A DNA stretch of 64,000 nt from Symbiodinium sp. CCMP2592 (Eukaryota; Sar; Dinophyceae; Suessiales; Symbiodiniaceae), in NCBI GenBank assembly GCA_905221615.1, contig CAJNDT010003046.1, forward strand, positions 431,088 to 495,087, given 5' to 3'. Numbering within the stretch: the first letter of the stretch is position 1; every line of letters starts with the position of its first letter. Shown piece by piece: positions 1-11,421 of the stretch. A model generated the notes under the pieces. It was not told where the DNA came from and made no database searches. It saw only the letters and a program-made list of their open reading frames with translations. A program made the position numbers and the translations under genes.

Positions 1-140
1 ATTGCTATCCCTACGATGAGTACTGATAGTGATTATCCGTCTGATTTTTGGTGTTGCGATAAGTTGTATAGTTATATTACTGCTATTCGTACTCTATCTG
101 TTGTTGCTACTGCTATCACGATGATAATCACTTTCTGTTA

Positions 141-1060
<920 letters not shown>

Positions 1061-1189
1061 GTCCGAGGGCGCTGAGATGCCATCAGCCCACTCTTTGCAC
1101 TAGAGCTTCCAGCTCTCGATTGAGTCTTGGCGAAAGATTATCGTCAATGAGACGTCGTATTTTCGCGGCATACCTTGGCAGGGTGCAGT

Positions 1190-2150
1190 TTAGGGTTTAG
1201 GGTGTTTAGGTTTAGAAGACTCCGGCTCAAACACTGACTTGGCCCTTTCCGGGATTCGCCGAATGCCCGAGTGTCAACAAGCCAGGATACTCGGGCCCCT
1301 GTACTGGTAGTGGCCGACCCGTCTTCGGGTCATGGAATCCTCGGCTTTCCCGAAATTGCAAGCCGAGATTACTGCATGGTCCTGGTTCTGTTCCCCAAAA
1401 CCCTAAACCCTGACCTGAAGAACCCTAGTAAGAACCAGACGTTTAGGGTGTGAAGCACCCTAGATAACTGAAACAGATTCCTACACGACCCCACACTCCA
1501 GAAGCCATAGACTTAAACCTCAAAGCCCACATGATCCTCTGATTCTCTGCTGGAATGGCCGAGTGTCGAAGAATGTACACAGGAGGAGAACTGCCGTTCA
1601 TGCCGTCGTCGGAAGTTCCGCTCTGACCTGCGACAGACACGCCCGGACTCTCCTTGATGCTGCAGATCAGCGGGTCCGCCACTCAAATTGCCCTCGACCT
1701 CTCATCTTAACCCTCCCAAACCCTAAATTCCAAAAACCGGAATCCTAAAACCAGACAACACAGAGACAGAAACCGTAAACCCTGAAACCCGGAATCCTAA
1801 AGCCGGACAACCCTTTGTCCTCTCGCTGGAAATGCAGGATCTGGAGAGGGAAGTGCAGGTTCTGGAGAGGAAATCCTAGTTCGTGGTTGGGGTAGGAATA
1901 TTTTCTATTCTTTATTCCTTATTGGGTTTAAGTACCCATAAAGATGTAAAATGTTACCCAACTATGACAAAGAATCCGTGGACTGGACACGCGCTCGCAG
2001 GCCAAAGCTTCGCCTTTGCCTGCAGCAAGGGCCGGTAGCACTTCGTTTGGGCCCCAGCACTTAAGCCCTGAACCCTAAACCCTAAACCCCTAAACCCCTA
2101 AACCCTCAACCTCTAAAACCTGACCTCTGCAGCTGCAACATGCGGGCAAG
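1190..2150. other. Non-coding stretch with degenerate telomere-like motifs
   Basis: Scattered TTTAGGG/CCCTAAA motifs occur (for example 1191-1212, 2060-2110) between unique sequence. Short open frames on both strands show no family features. I see no supportable gene. Confidence 0.5.
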
Positions 2151-2227
2151 AGGCGTTTTTGCGGTGGTGGGGACTGAAGGGCAGGCTTTCCAGCCTTTCC
2201 AGCCTTTCCAGCTGAGACTTGTATAGG

Positions 2228-2408
2228 GGCCTTAAAAGATTAGAATAGGGCTTCCTTTACAGGGATCTTTCAAGGGTTCTATAATAGGGTTCTATATATA
2301 GGGGCCTTCATAGTCAGAATAGGATTTTGGGGTATAGTAGTTTATGCTATAAGTATATATAAGGAACCCCCAGAAAAGTACAGCTCATTATCAGGCCCCT
2401 GTATTAAG
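2228..2408. mobile_element. Introner-like element, family I
   Basis: The ends are a diverged inverted pair (aggggcctt... / ...aggcccct). The middle carries the family's gttttgggg / actataa motifs, also seen at 36.26, 39.25 and 31.21 kb. Confidence 0.55.
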
Positions 2409-2547
2409 CACCTCTCAACTCTAAGAATAACTCGAACTTGCTACATTCTATTTTGTCATGTTGTATGAGCTGTCATTGTTTATCTGTGTATATATATACC
2501 ACGTATTATGTCATCTACTATACGTTATGTCGTATGCACTTACCTAG

Positions 2548-2655
2548 AGACCCCAACATCCCTTGATTAAGGAATATTTCTTAAGTTATACTAAGATCCC
2601 GAATATGAATTAAGGTATGTTCCTTAATTAAGGGATATTGGAGTCTCTGGGTACT
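2548..2655. mobile_element. Introner-like element, family E
   Basis: Inverted repeat: agagaccccaacatcccttg / gggatattggagtctctgg, with ttaattaagg-type inner arms. It belongs to the same family as the elements at 45.1, 53.8 and 57.2 kb. Confidence 0.75.
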
Positions 2656-2689
2656 AAGTCCCATGATCCCCCAAGTAGAACCTAAACCC

Positions 2690-2950
2690 TATACCCTATA
2701 GATCCCTTTAAGGAACCCTATAGATCCCCCCTTTAAGGAGCCCGATAGATCCCTTTAAGGAACCCTATAGATCCCTTTTAAGGAACCCTATAGATCCCTT
2801 TTAAGGAACCCTATAGATCCCTTTTAAGGAACCCTATAGATCCCTTTTAAGGAACCCGATAGATCCCTTTAAGGAACCCTATAGATCCCTTTTAAGGAAC
2901 CCTATAGATCCCTTTTAAGGAACCCTATAGATCCCTTTAAGGAGCCCTAG
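2690..2950. repeat. 23-25 bp minisatellite, about 10 copies
   Basis: Tandem units of ccctatagatcccttttaag plus gaa, varying mainly in the length of the T run. Fragments of the same unit recur through the window (4.4, 13.4, 48.4, 63.25 kb), often beside element ends. Confidence 0.9.
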
Positions 2951-3149
2951 TTACTAAGTCCCATGTTCCCCCGCATACTCCGGTTCAGGCCTTGCTTTCG
3001 GGACGACGGAGTTTCGCACTGTGGATCTTGGACTCCTGCGGTGCCACGGTTGATGATATAAATCCTGGGGTCCCCTTAAAGGGATCTTTTATAGGGTGCC
3101 TTTAAGGGGCTTCCGTTACGGGATCTATATAGGGTTTAGGGTTTAGGGT

Positions 3150-3235
3150 TGATGATATAAATCCTGCATGACCTTAAAGACCCCAAACTATGGGAATTAT
3201 GGTATATCCCTTATTATGGGTAATGCAGGATTTAG
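3150..3235. mobile_element. Introner-like element, family D (one end decayed)
   Basis: Begins gttgatgatataaatcctgc and ends aatgcaggattta. Full copies with both ends lie at 18.07 and 23.10 kb. Confidence 0.6.
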
Positions 3236-3289
3236 ATCTTGGATTTAGGGTTCCTGCGTCTGGAGTCAATCTTTGTTTAGGGTTGAAGG

Positions 3290-3426
3290 GTTTAGGGTTT
3301 AGGTTTTAGGTTTTAGGGTTTAGGGTTTAGGGTTTAGGGTTTAGGGCTTAGGGTTTAGGGTTTAGGGTCTAGGGCTTAGGGTTTAGGGTCTAGGTTTTAG
3401 GTTTTAGGGTTTAGGGTTTAGGGTTA
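3290..3426. repeat. Interstitial telomere-like (TTTAGGG)n block
   Basis: About 18 near-tandem TTTAGGG units with GGTTTTA and GGGCTTA variants. TTTAGGG is the plant-type telomere repeat, also reported for dinoflagellates. The block is internal and not a chromosome end, because genes continue on both sides. Confidence 0.9.
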
Positions 3427-3679
3427 TACTGCCGTGCCAGAGTCACAGCGCCTACTACGCGCCTGCCGGGCTTCAGCTTTGGGGCTTTTCTTGGCGTCTG
3501 TTGCTAGATCTTGTATATTGCAATAGGTTACATGTTACATGTTATATGTTATATGTTATATGTAATATGTTATATGTTATATGCTATATATATATATATA
3601 TATTATACGATATATTGCACTAACTGCTGTATATGGGTGTCTATGGGCTGTATTTTGGGGAGCTGTGCGCAGCAAACGC

Positions 3680-4560
3680 CGCAACTTCAAGAATGTCGGC
3701 CTTGAAGTCGTTCGCCATTTCCGTGACCTCTGCTTGGCTTTCTTTCACCTGGCTGGCAGAGCGATCGGTGGCACTCTGCAGAGCAGAAAATGTAACATGA
3801 ATAAATAGAAGCCCATTACAGGTGGGTAGTTCCTCTTCCATAGTACTCCCATAAGACCCCTTTACCTTATAGGAGTGGTATGGGAGGCTTATGGGAAACT
3901 ACCCACCTAATAATTAACTACCCACCTGTAAATGGCTTAGAATAAAGCGGCCTGCGCCTGCAGGTCTTCCACCTTTGACTGCAACGCCTCACGCGCCTTC
4001 AAAGCGAACAGGTCATCTGCGGGTCTAGGGTTTAGGGTTTTGGGAGCAAAGTGTAAGCTTCTGCTAGCTGCTAGCTGCTGGCATCAAGGCCTGCGTCACG
4101 GAAGCAAGCTCGGTTTGCTGCTCCTGCACCTGCAGCAAAAGCCGGCAATCCAATCGGCCCAGCATCACACATGCTATGCGACTGTGTCTGCAACTTTCTG
4201 CAACATCAACCCTAAACCCTAAACCCCGAAACCCTAAACCCCTCAACCCCTGATCCCTGATCCCTAAACCCTAGAAGCCCCTAAACCCTTAAAAAAGCCC
4301 CGAAACTCTAAAGAAGCCCCTAAACCCCTCAACCCCTGATCCCTATAGATCCCTTATACAACCCTTATGGGTCCCTTTAACGGAACTCTAAAACCTTAAA
4401 AAAGCTACAAAAGCCCCTAAACCATATGGATCCTTTAAGGAACCCTTATAGATTCCTTTAAGGAACCCTAATAGATCCCTTTAAGAGCCCTTGCGCGCCT
4501 GCAACCTCGAGGACTGCAGTTTGGACTCGAGCTCGAGGTTCGTGGCCTCGAAGCGACGAA
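3680..4560 (-). CDS. Coiled-coil protein exons, block 2 (partial gene)
   Basis: Four short minus-strand exons are readable, N to C. 4560-4490 contains ATNLELESKLQSSRLQ. 4150-4060 contains QVQEQQTELASVTQALM. 4010-3945 contains KAREALQSKVEDLQAQA. 3770-3680 contains QVKESQAEVTEMANDFKADI. All are Gln/Glu/Leu-rich with heptad spacing typical of coiled coils. The same four exons occur in the same order at 8036-7490, so the block is duplicated within what looks like one long gene. Exon ends are approximate, and introns hold unrelated elements and telomere-like repeats. Function is unknown; an elongated structural or scaffold protein is an inference only. Confidence 0.6.
3820..3937. mobile_element. 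Inverted-repeat element between coiled-coil exons
   Basis: Palindromic arms acaggtgggtagttcc / gggaaactacccacct surround a tatggga-rich stem. A further inverted copy of the arm, aactacccacctgt, ends near 3932. The element lies in the intron between the block-2 exons at 4010-3945 and 3770-3680. Confidence 0.6.
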
Positions 4561-4669
4561 GAGCAACAGCCGAGAAAAAGGCAAAGCACCGGTGCTTTAT
4601 GGGCTCCTTTAAGGGTTCCTTTAAGGGTTCCTTTAAGGGCTCCTTTAAGGGCTCCTTTGAAGGATCTAC

Positions 4670-4985
4670 AGGGGTTTAGGGGGCTTAGTTGTTTAGGGCT
4701 TTAAGGTTTGAGTTCATGGTTTAGGGGTTTAGGGGTTTAGGGTTTAGGGCTTAGGGGTTTAAGTGTTTTAGGGTTTAGGGGTTTAGGGTTTAGGGGTTTA
4801 AGTGTTTTAGGGTTTAGGGGTTTAGGGGTTTAGAGGTTTAAGTGTTTTGGGGTTTAGGGGTTCCTTTACAGGTTCCTTTAAGGGATCTACAGGGGGTTAG
4901 GGGGTTAGGGGTTTAGGGGTTTAGGGATATAGGGCTTTAGGGCTTAGGGGTTTAGGGGTTTAGGTGTTTTAGGGGTTTAGGGGAG
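4670..4985. repeat. Degenerate TTTAGGG / TTTAGGGG array
   Basis: Dozens of gtttaggggtttaggg-type units mixed with gttccttta fragments. No coding potential is evident. Confidence 0.85.
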
Positions 4986-5387
4986 GGGTTCGAGGTTGAG
5001 GGTCTCAGGGAGGCTCCCAAGTAAGGGACCTTGGTAATTCGAGTAGGTGTTGGGGAGTATGTTACACTTGAATCATAGTGACGGAACCCGAAGTTGAGGA
5101 ATGATGTTGTTAAATTGAGAGTTTAGGCTTAGGGTCTATTGAGGGTTTATTTCGGGTTTATTGAGGCTACCACATTAGGCATGCTGTGCGGACATACTCA
5201 CAATGAAAGAAGGCTGCCCTGCCCCGTGAACGCAAACGCAGTTTCGATGCCGCAATATTTGCACACACCCCTCCGGGACGTCCGAAAACAACCTTCTACA
5301 TTTCCGAGCTTGATTCAAGGTTCTATGTACATGTTTGCACATATGCATGCGAGCAGGCAATTGCTGGATGGGCGGATGGATGGATGG

Positions 5388-5470
5388 CTGGCTGGCTGGA
5401 TGCGTGGATGGATGGATGGATGGATGGAGGGAGGGAGGGAGGGAGGGAGGGAGGCAGGGAGAGATGGATG
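5388..5470. repeat. GGAT / GGGA tetranucleotide microsatellite
   Basis: Runs of ggatggatgg followed by gggagggagg. The open frames over it on both strands encode only low-complexity Met-Asp-Gly or Pro-Ser-Ile-His repeats and are not genes. Confidence 0.85.
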
Positions 5471-5604
5471 CATGGTGCATGTATTTTGCGGCAAAACTTC
5501 TTTCGTCCGAAAAGTAGTATCACTCGCAACAAGAATACGAACACTTACAGCGATAATCAATATAACCACAACAAGCATGAAGCTCATACTGCAGTTGTGA
5601 GCAT

Positions 5605-5693
5605 GTGAGAGTGATAACTGCCTCTATCGGCAACCCTCGCTCTCATCTTCTCGATTTCATCTTCCCGAATCCGAACCTGTCTCATCTGTACGT
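5605..5693 (-). CDS. Coiled-coil exon
   Basis: Read on the minus strand the segment contains [20 protein letters not shown], a strongly charged heptad-patterned helix. It lies between the duplicated coiled-coil blocks and probably belongs to the same long gene. Splice sites are not resolved. Confidence 0.45.
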
Positions 5694-5867
5694 CCTAGAG
5701 GTAGGGGGGAGAGGGGTCAGGGACTGCACTTCCTTAAAAGGCCTTTCTAGGTCCTTATTATGGACGTGAAGGCCCCCTACCCCCTCTCCCCCTACCCCCC
5801 TAGGGTCCCTATGAGTACGGGACTGCCGAAAGTTCTGCACTACTGGCACTTGGCCCGTCCCAAACTC

Positions 5868-5957
5868 GCTGGTGCTTAGCAGAGAATGGGGGAATAGGTT
5901 ATGGGGACTATTATAGGGATCCATTCCCCAATTCCCTATTCAGCACCAGGGAGCAAA
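5868..5957. mobile_element. Introner-like element, family L
   Basis: Arms ctggtgcttagcagagaatg and cattccccaattccctattcagcacc are inverted. Relatives lie at 55.18 and 62.42 kb. Confidence 0.65.
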
Positions 5958-6214
5958 AGCTGTCCTTGGTTCGGCTAAGGCTGGAAGACAGCTTACGAAT
6001 CTACATCTATTTTGGCAAGCGTTTGTTTTAATCTGTACATCACTTTCGACTCACGTGTGAGGGAGAGTGGGAGAGGTTGACAGACAGTTGCAAAGCGCAG
6101 CCAGAAAGACAAACACACGGATAGATAGTTTTGTACACCAACAGACAGGTAAAAAGGGTGCCCAGTCATTTCAAGGAACCCCATAAACGATGCGAAAGCC
6201 CCAGAAAATCCCTA

Positions 6215-6345
6215 AGTCCTAAACCCTTAAACAATGGAAGTCCTAAACCCTAAACCCTTAAATAATGGAAGTCCTAAACCCTAAACCCTTAAATAATGGA
6301 AGTCCTAAACCCTAAACCCTTGAATAATGGAAGTCCTAAACCCGG
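6215..6345. repeat. Tandem repeat, about 33 bp unit, four copies
   Basis: Units of cctaaacccttaaataatgg followed by aagtcctaaac. They are nearly identical and embed the telomere-like CCCTAAA. Confidence 0.8.
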
Positions 6346-6430
6346 CTGCAGGCTGTGCCTGCAGTCTCTGCATCGTGGAGGAAAACTCTTGGAGCTCACT
6401 CTCTTTGTCGCTTGCCTGGACCAGTTAGGG
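6345..6430 (-). CDS. Coiled-coil exon
   Basis: The minus strand contains LVQASDKESELQEFSSTMQR followed by LQAQPAA, a heptad-type helix like the neighbouring exons. Boundaries are approximate. Probably part of the 3.7-13.5 kb coiled-coil gene. Confidence 0.5.
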
Positions 6431-6609
6431 GGAGGGGAGAAGGGGGGGGGGTTAGGGGCCACGGTTAGGGTTTAGGGCCTTAATGCCAATAATAAGCACC
6501 TAATAAGGCCGATTTCAGGAAGTATACTCCCCCCTACCCCCCTAAGGGTCCCTATGACTCATTGCTAACCGATGAAGGCAGGTGGGGTATTCCCAACTAA
6601 GAGTTCTTC

Positions 6610-6722
6610 TATAACATACTTCCCCTATAAGCCACGGAAATAGAAGGTTGAACTTTCCGGTTACTACTAAACTATAAGAACCCAAAAAAGTTTAAAGGTT
6701 TGGTATTGGGGAACTAAGATAA
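6610..6722. mobile_element. Introner-like element, family H
   Basis: Starts acttcccctataagccacgg and ends gtttggtattggggaactaa. Internal inverted arms are aggttgaactttccggtt and agtttaaaggtt. Near-identical copies lie at 17.70, 28.34 and 52.93 kb. Confidence 0.8.
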
Positions 6723-7009
6723 GGGATCCTTCATGCTACCTACCTTCATCCCACCGGTTGAGGCCTCCGATGCCCGAACCAGTTTATTGCTAACGGGGGC
6801 GTCATTTTTTTCTGTGTGGTCATTGTTATGAGAAGCTTTACAACTGGCATTACTAGTTTTTCGGTAAGACCTTGTTGTGTGATCTTGATGATGAAGATTG
6901 TAATCCGTCCCACTTCCCCGCGTCCTTCAGCTCTTCAGCACTTGCTGTAGGATGTAGGGTTCTGGGGCTCTGAAGATTAAAGGTTCAGGGGGTTACGGGT
7001 TTAAAGTTG

Positions 7010-7085
7010 TGGCCTTGCTTTGGGCAGCAAGGAGCTTCGATTCGAGGCCATCGATCTGGATCTTGGCCTCCTGCCACGCACATGG
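7010..7085 (-). CDS. Coiled-coil exon
   Basis: The minus strand contains AWQEAKIQIDGLESKLLAAQ followed by SKA, a clear amphipathic coiled-coil segment. Part of the same gene by position and composition. Ends approximate. Confidence 0.5.
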
Positions 7086-7339
7086 ATGTGGATCCTCGAC
7101 TTGTGCTGGTTTGGGGCTTAGGGTTTAAGGTGACCTTGACAAGTGTTATTCCCCACGCTTCTTGGTTTCCAAAACCCTTTTCTAATCATTGAGACAGCGC
7201 ATGCCACACCCACATGGGAAGGCTTCCCAAAACCCTAAACCCTAAACCCTAAACCGTACTAAACCATTGTAGTAACCCCTGTGGCAACTCGAAAAGGAAC
7301 CCTTCAACGAAGCCTACTCAACAGCCTGATTCAGGCCCC

Positions 7340-7463
7340 TACTTGAAGGCTCAGGGGACTTAGTAAGTAAGGTTATAAGTAGGTTATAATTAGGATAACC
7401 CCACTTAGAGGACTTATAACCCCAATTATAACCTACTTACTAAGTCCCATGATCCTCTAAGTA
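7340..7463. mobile_element. Introner-like element, family C
   Basis: Ends are tacttgaaggctcaggggac and atgatcctctaagta, with long inner arms (gtaaggttataagtaggtta / taacctacttac). One of at least six nearly identical copies in the window. Confidence 0.85.
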
Positions 7464-7489
7464 CATCATGGACTTCACAACGTGCAGCT

Positions 7490-8036
7490 GTGAAATCTCA
7501 CCAATCTCAGCCTTGAAGCTGTTCGACACATTCATGAGCTCGTGCTGTTTGTCCTTCACCTGGCACAGCAACCGATTCTGGTAGTTTAGAGTTTAAGGAG
7601 TGAAGCATACCTAGTGATAGTAATCCTTACTATTGTTCCTCGCAATATTTATGATAAGTTATATGGTATACTGAATACTGGTATAACGAGCGCCATGGTA
7701 CCGTGCAGAATGGCCTGCTTCTGTAGATCTTCCACTTTTGACTGCAACGCCTCACGCGTCTTCACTACACAGCGGCAAGGAAATTCGCATGGCAGAAAAT
7801 GTGAAGGCACTCTGTGAGGCATCGTAGAACATGTGGAAACTTCTTTCCGTGAGCTTCTTCCGGCGGCAAGGGCCTGCGTCACGGTCTCAAGCTCCAACTG
7901 TTTCTCCTGCACCTGTTGAAAAGCAGACGATTCCCGCACGATCGAGCAGTGCAAGCAAGGTCCCATTCAAGACCACCTGCAGCTGGAAGGACTGCAGCTT
8001 GCCCTCGAGCTCGTGGTTCGTTGCCTCCTGAACTCC
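7490..8036 (-). CDS. Coiled-coil protein exons, block 1 (partial gene)
   Basis: Four minus-strand exons in the same order as the block at 4560-3680. About 8036-7975 contains ATNHELEGKLQSFQLQ. 7945-7860 contains QVQEKQLELETVTQALAAG. 7775-7710 contains TREALQSKVEDLQKQA. 7565-7490 contains QVKDKQHELMNVSNSFKAEI. Paired exons are clearly homologous (for instance REALQSKVEDLQ is identical), but the intervening introns are unrelated. This shows an internal duplication of an exon block in a long coiled-coil gene. Exon ends are approximate because splice sites were not fully resolved. Confidence 0.6.
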
Positions 8037-8281
8037 AGAATCCAAGCATGAGAATGCAGGGATCACGCGAAACTGCTAAGGTTTTGACAGCAGGGATTGG
8101 AGGGTTCTTCGAAGCTGAGTTCTGCCATTCTCGGAGCTTAAAGACCCTGGAAACCCTATGTTAACCCTAAACCCTAAACGGTAAACCCTAAAACCTAAAC
8201 CCCTTAACCCTTAACCCCTTAGGCCCCTGAACCCTCAAACCCTAAACCGTAATAGGGCAAGGGCAGTGGGCCTAGGGCCCT

Positions 8282-8388
8282 ACCTACAGTCTCCGTTGTA
8301 GTTTCTTTTTTGGTCGACCAAAATCTCTATTATAGGACCCTAGCCATAAAGCTGGTTAACAAAAAAAGGAACTACAATGGAGACTCTG
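8282..8388. mobile_element. Introner-like element, family N
   Basis: Arms cagtctccgttgtagtttc / gaactacaatggagactctg are inverted, with inner tttttggtcgacca / ctggttaacaaaaaaa. A second copy lies at 17.27 kb beside an ankyrin exon. Confidence 0.8.
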
Positions 8389-8483
8389 GGTATAATTCCA
8401 CGTTCAGGGGCTCCTGAAACTTTGACATGCCAGTCCACTCCCCCACACAGCGAGCGCGATACCCAAATGAAGACGTAGATACA

Positions 8484-8588
8484 TGTGGGTGGTTGTCAAG
8501 ATTATGTTCCTTTCTTGGGTACCCCTAAATAATAGGTGCCGTACTACATTAGGGACCCCTAAAAGGGACCATAATTTTGACAACCACC
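8484..8588. mobile_element. Introner-like element, family A
   Basis: Inverted ends gggtggttgtcaagatta / ataattttgacaaccaccta. The same family makes up part of a USP intron at 30.84 kb. Confidence 0.85.
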
Positions 8589-8754
8589 TATAGAGGTGCC
8601 TTATCAATTACCTGTACTGCTTTGGGGCTTCCGTAACATAATAATAGTATAAGGTATAAGTGGCCCTAAACCCTAAACCCTAAACCCTAAACCCAAACCC
8701 TATTCGAATTATTGTGTATATAGACTCTAGGTAGGGCCCTGAGGCTTTCCTGGC

Positions 8755-9320
8755 AAGATCGCTTGGCCCATCCTTGGAAAGACACGTCTTGCGACCTGCT
8801 TTCTGCTATGGGTCTTGCGGGGTCTGGGGTTTAGGTTTTAGGGTCTAGGGCTTTTGGTGTGTGAGGGTTTAGGGGTTGGGGTTTAGGGGTTTAGGGGTTT
8901 AGGGGTTTAGGGTATAGGGTTTAGGGGTTAGGGTTTAGGGGTTAGGGTTTTGGGGTTTCCGATGGCCATGTTTAGAGACAACAGCACGAGCAGCCCTGCG
9001 CCGGAAAAATGGAACGAGCAAAACCTTTCAACATCGCTACCCCAAACCTTAAACACTAAACCCACGGTCCTTGAGGGCCTCTTGGGAAGCCACCAGCTGG
9101 CCGAGCATTTTGGCATTCTCCTCCTCCTTGCTGATCTTGCCCTTCACGGCTCGTTGCGTTTTTCAGCGGCGCATTCAATCTTTCGGGCTCTGATTACCGG
9201 GCTTAAAGCGTGGGACCGTTCAGTGCGGTTGTGCTCTCGCACTGGCACACTGCGGCTGCCTTCAGAAATTTGGCCAGGGCCCTCATCTCCGTCTTCGTGG
9301 CCATCTCGGTGTTTGTCGCC
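8755..9320 (-). CDS. Diverged first copy of a repeated coiled-coil exon module
   Basis: Minus-strand exon-like segments are 9340-9215 (LEATNTEMATKTEMRALAKF) and 9145-9062 (ISKEEENAKMLGQLVASQEA). The piece at 8755-8810 matches the right end of the tandem units downstream. The segment between is replaced by a TTTAGGG-rich block (8820-8955). This is an older, partly degenerated copy of the module repeated at 9321-10998. Function unknown; coiled-coil character is clear. Confidence 0.5.
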
Positions 9321-10158
9321 TCAAGCCGATGGAACTCAGCCTACACTGGGCCGGGAATTAACTACCATAAGCTTCTGCTGACATCGGCAGGCCTGCGTCG
9401 CGGTAGCAAGCTCCTCCTGCAAGCAAAGCATCTAAAGAAGATGGCAAGTTGGCTGCGCTGCTTGCACACTCTGGCTAGTGCCGCCGCGAATTGAAGTTCG
9501 GTCGGCTTGGCTTTGCTGCTTCGACAAGGATCTCTTGTGACAGCAGGAACTTGAAGCTCTGATTCGGAGTGAGGTTCGGGCACTGGTTCTATTTATCACT
9601 GTGGACTTTGGAGACATATGGCGCTAGGTCAGTCCGCAGGTGGTATCCTAACAGCGCATCGGCAATGTCTTGAATGTTTTCTGTACTTGTATCTTTCTCC
9701 TGTTGGATAGCGCTTGGGCCATCCTTGGAAAGACTCTTCTTGCGACTTGCTTTCTTCTATGCGCTTTTGATCGCCAGAATGAGCGGTCCGATCGCCAGTT
9801 TTAAAGACAACAACAGCAGCTGTTCAACAGCAAATCACGCGCACAACCCTGTCCCCAAGCGGCCCCAGGCTAGCAAGACATTCCCGCAAGTCGTCCTTGA
9901 GCGCCTCTTGGGAAGCCACTAGCTGGCTGAACAGCTTGGCATTCTCCTCCTCCTTGCTGATCTTGCCCTTCACGGCTCGTTGCGTTTTTCAGCTGCACAT
10001 TCAATCTTTCGGGCTCTGATTACCGAGGGCTTAGGGGAGTTTAACGTGTGAAACCGTTCAGTGCGGTTGTGCTCTCGAACTGGCACACTGCGGCTGCCTG
10101 CAGAGCTTTGGCCAGTGCCCTCATCTCCGTCTTCGTCGCCATCTCTGTCTCCGTCGCC
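9321..10158. repeat. 838-bp tandem duplication, copy A
   Basis: Bases 9321-10158 recur at 10159-10998 with only a few differences seen by eye (for example attta/gttta near 9590/10428, and a 1-bp indel near 9675). The unit contains several coiled-coil exons read on the minus strand. In copy A the indel (gaatgttttctg against gaataattttct) breaks a frame that is open in copy B. Confidence 0.95.
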
Positions 10159-10312
10159 TCAAGCCGATGGAACTCAGCCTACACTGGGCCGGGAATTAAC
10201 TACCATAAGCTTCTGCTGACATCGGCAGGCCTGCGTCGCGGTAGCAAGCTCCTCCTGCAAGCAAAGCATCTAAAGAAGATGGCAAGTTGGCTGCGCTGCT
10301 TGCACACTCTGG

Positions 10313-10610
10313 CTAGTGCCGCCGCGAATTGAAGTTCGGTCGGCTTGGCTTTGCTGCTTCGACAAGGATCTCTTGTGACAGCAGGAACTTGAAGCTCTGA
10401 TTCGGAGTGAGGTTCGGGCACTGGTTCTGTTTATCACTGTGGACTTTGGAGACATATGGCGCTAGGTCAGTCCGCAGGTGGTATCCTAACAGCGCATCGG
10501 CAATGTCTTGAATAATTTTCTCTACTTGTATCTTTCTCCTGTTGGATAGCGCTTGGGCCATCCTTGGAAAGACTCTTCTTGCGACTTGCTTTCTTCTATG
10601 CGCTTTTGAT
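10313..10610 (-). CDS. Unknown exon inside the tandem unit (copy B, intact)
   Basis: The minus frame runs through KQVARRVFPRMAQALSNRRK, then a helical stretch with IQDIADALLGYHLRTDLAPY, to a stop at 10313 (about 95 codons open). The homologous frame in copy A stops early after a one-base deletion. No family is recognised. An in-frame Met at 10561 could start it, but frames continue upstream, so it is probably an internal exon. The true 3' splice site is unknown. Confidence 0.45.
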
Positions 10611-10679
10611 CGCCAGAATGAGCGGTCCGATCGCCAGTTTTAAAGACAACAACAGCAGCTGTTCAACAGCAAATCACGC

Positions 10680-10990
10680 GCACAACCCTGTCCCCAAGCG
10701 GCCCCAGGCTAGCAAGACATTCCCGCAAGTCGTCCTTGAGCGCCTCTTGGGAAGCCACCAGCTGGCTGAACAGCTTGGCATTCTCCTCCTCCTTGCTGAT
10801 CTTGCCCTTCACGGCTCGTTGCGTTTTTCAGCTGCACATTCAATCTTTCGGGCTCTGATTACCGAGGGCTTAGGGGAGTTTAACGTGTGAAACCGTTCAG
10901 TGCGGTTGTGCTCTCGAACTGGCACACTGCGGCTGCCTGCAGAGCTTTGGCCAGTGCCCTCATCTCCGTCTTCGTCGCCATCTCTGTCTC
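10680..10990 (-). CDS. Coiled-coil exons of tandem copy B
   Basis: Minus-strand segments 10990-10880 (LEATETEMATKTEMRALAKA) and 10805-10680 (ISKEEENAKLFSQLVASQEA, continuing ALKDDLREC) are well-formed coiled-coil sequence. Identical segments occur in copy A at 10152-10042 and 9966-9842. They belong with the long coiled-coil gene. Confidence 0.55.
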
Positions 10991-11079
10991 CGTCGCCTCA
11001 AGTCTAAATGACCGCTGTGGCGAAAGCATCTTCGCGATTTTCGGAAGGGTGAAGAATTCATTCAGCCAGTTCTGGTCGC

Positions 11080-11230
11080 GGTTAGGGGGACATGTGTTGT
11101 TGCGTCATCAAGCATCGCATCATGTGTCGACCGTATTTTGGAGTGTCCGGCAGCTTCAGACGCGCAGCGCGTGGTCGTGCCACTTGCCAAACACTGTGTT
11201 TACCGAGAAGCTCAGGCTCCAAAATCGCTG
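11080..11230 (-). CDS. Possible exon, unknown
   Basis: The minus frame (AILEPELLGKHSVWQVARPR and onward, about 48 codons to a stop) is open, but a plus-strand frame over the same bases is also open. The minus strand is preferred only because all assignable exons lie there. Confidence 0.25.
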
Positions 11231-11421
11231 AACCCTGCGAAAGCCCGGTGCGCTGAATGACAACTTGTGAGTGATACTACCGAAAGGAAGAAGCAGTTCA
11301 GGAACGCAAGATATACACCTGTCGATCTAGCTTTAATGCCTTCGCAATGACTATGAAAGCTCGATGCAACTGCCCCTCCTAAACTCCATAACCCTATACC
11401 CTGAACCCTACACCCCACAGA

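Larger units (their letters stand above)
10159..10998. repeat. 838-bp tandem duplication, copy B
   Basis: Nearly identical to copy A. The match stops at about 11000, where copy A continues with agccgatgg and this copy with agtctaaatg. Confidence 0.95.

Noticed and set aside
5175-5608. Overlapping open frames of 60-150 codons on both strands
   Set aside because: They run through the GGAT/GGGA microsatellite and depend on its low complexity; no conserved motif.
9210-10332. Duplicated plus-strand frames of about 94 codons over the tandem repeat
   Set aside because: The minus strand over the same bases gives good coiled-coil exons homologous to neighbours; plus frames are shadows.
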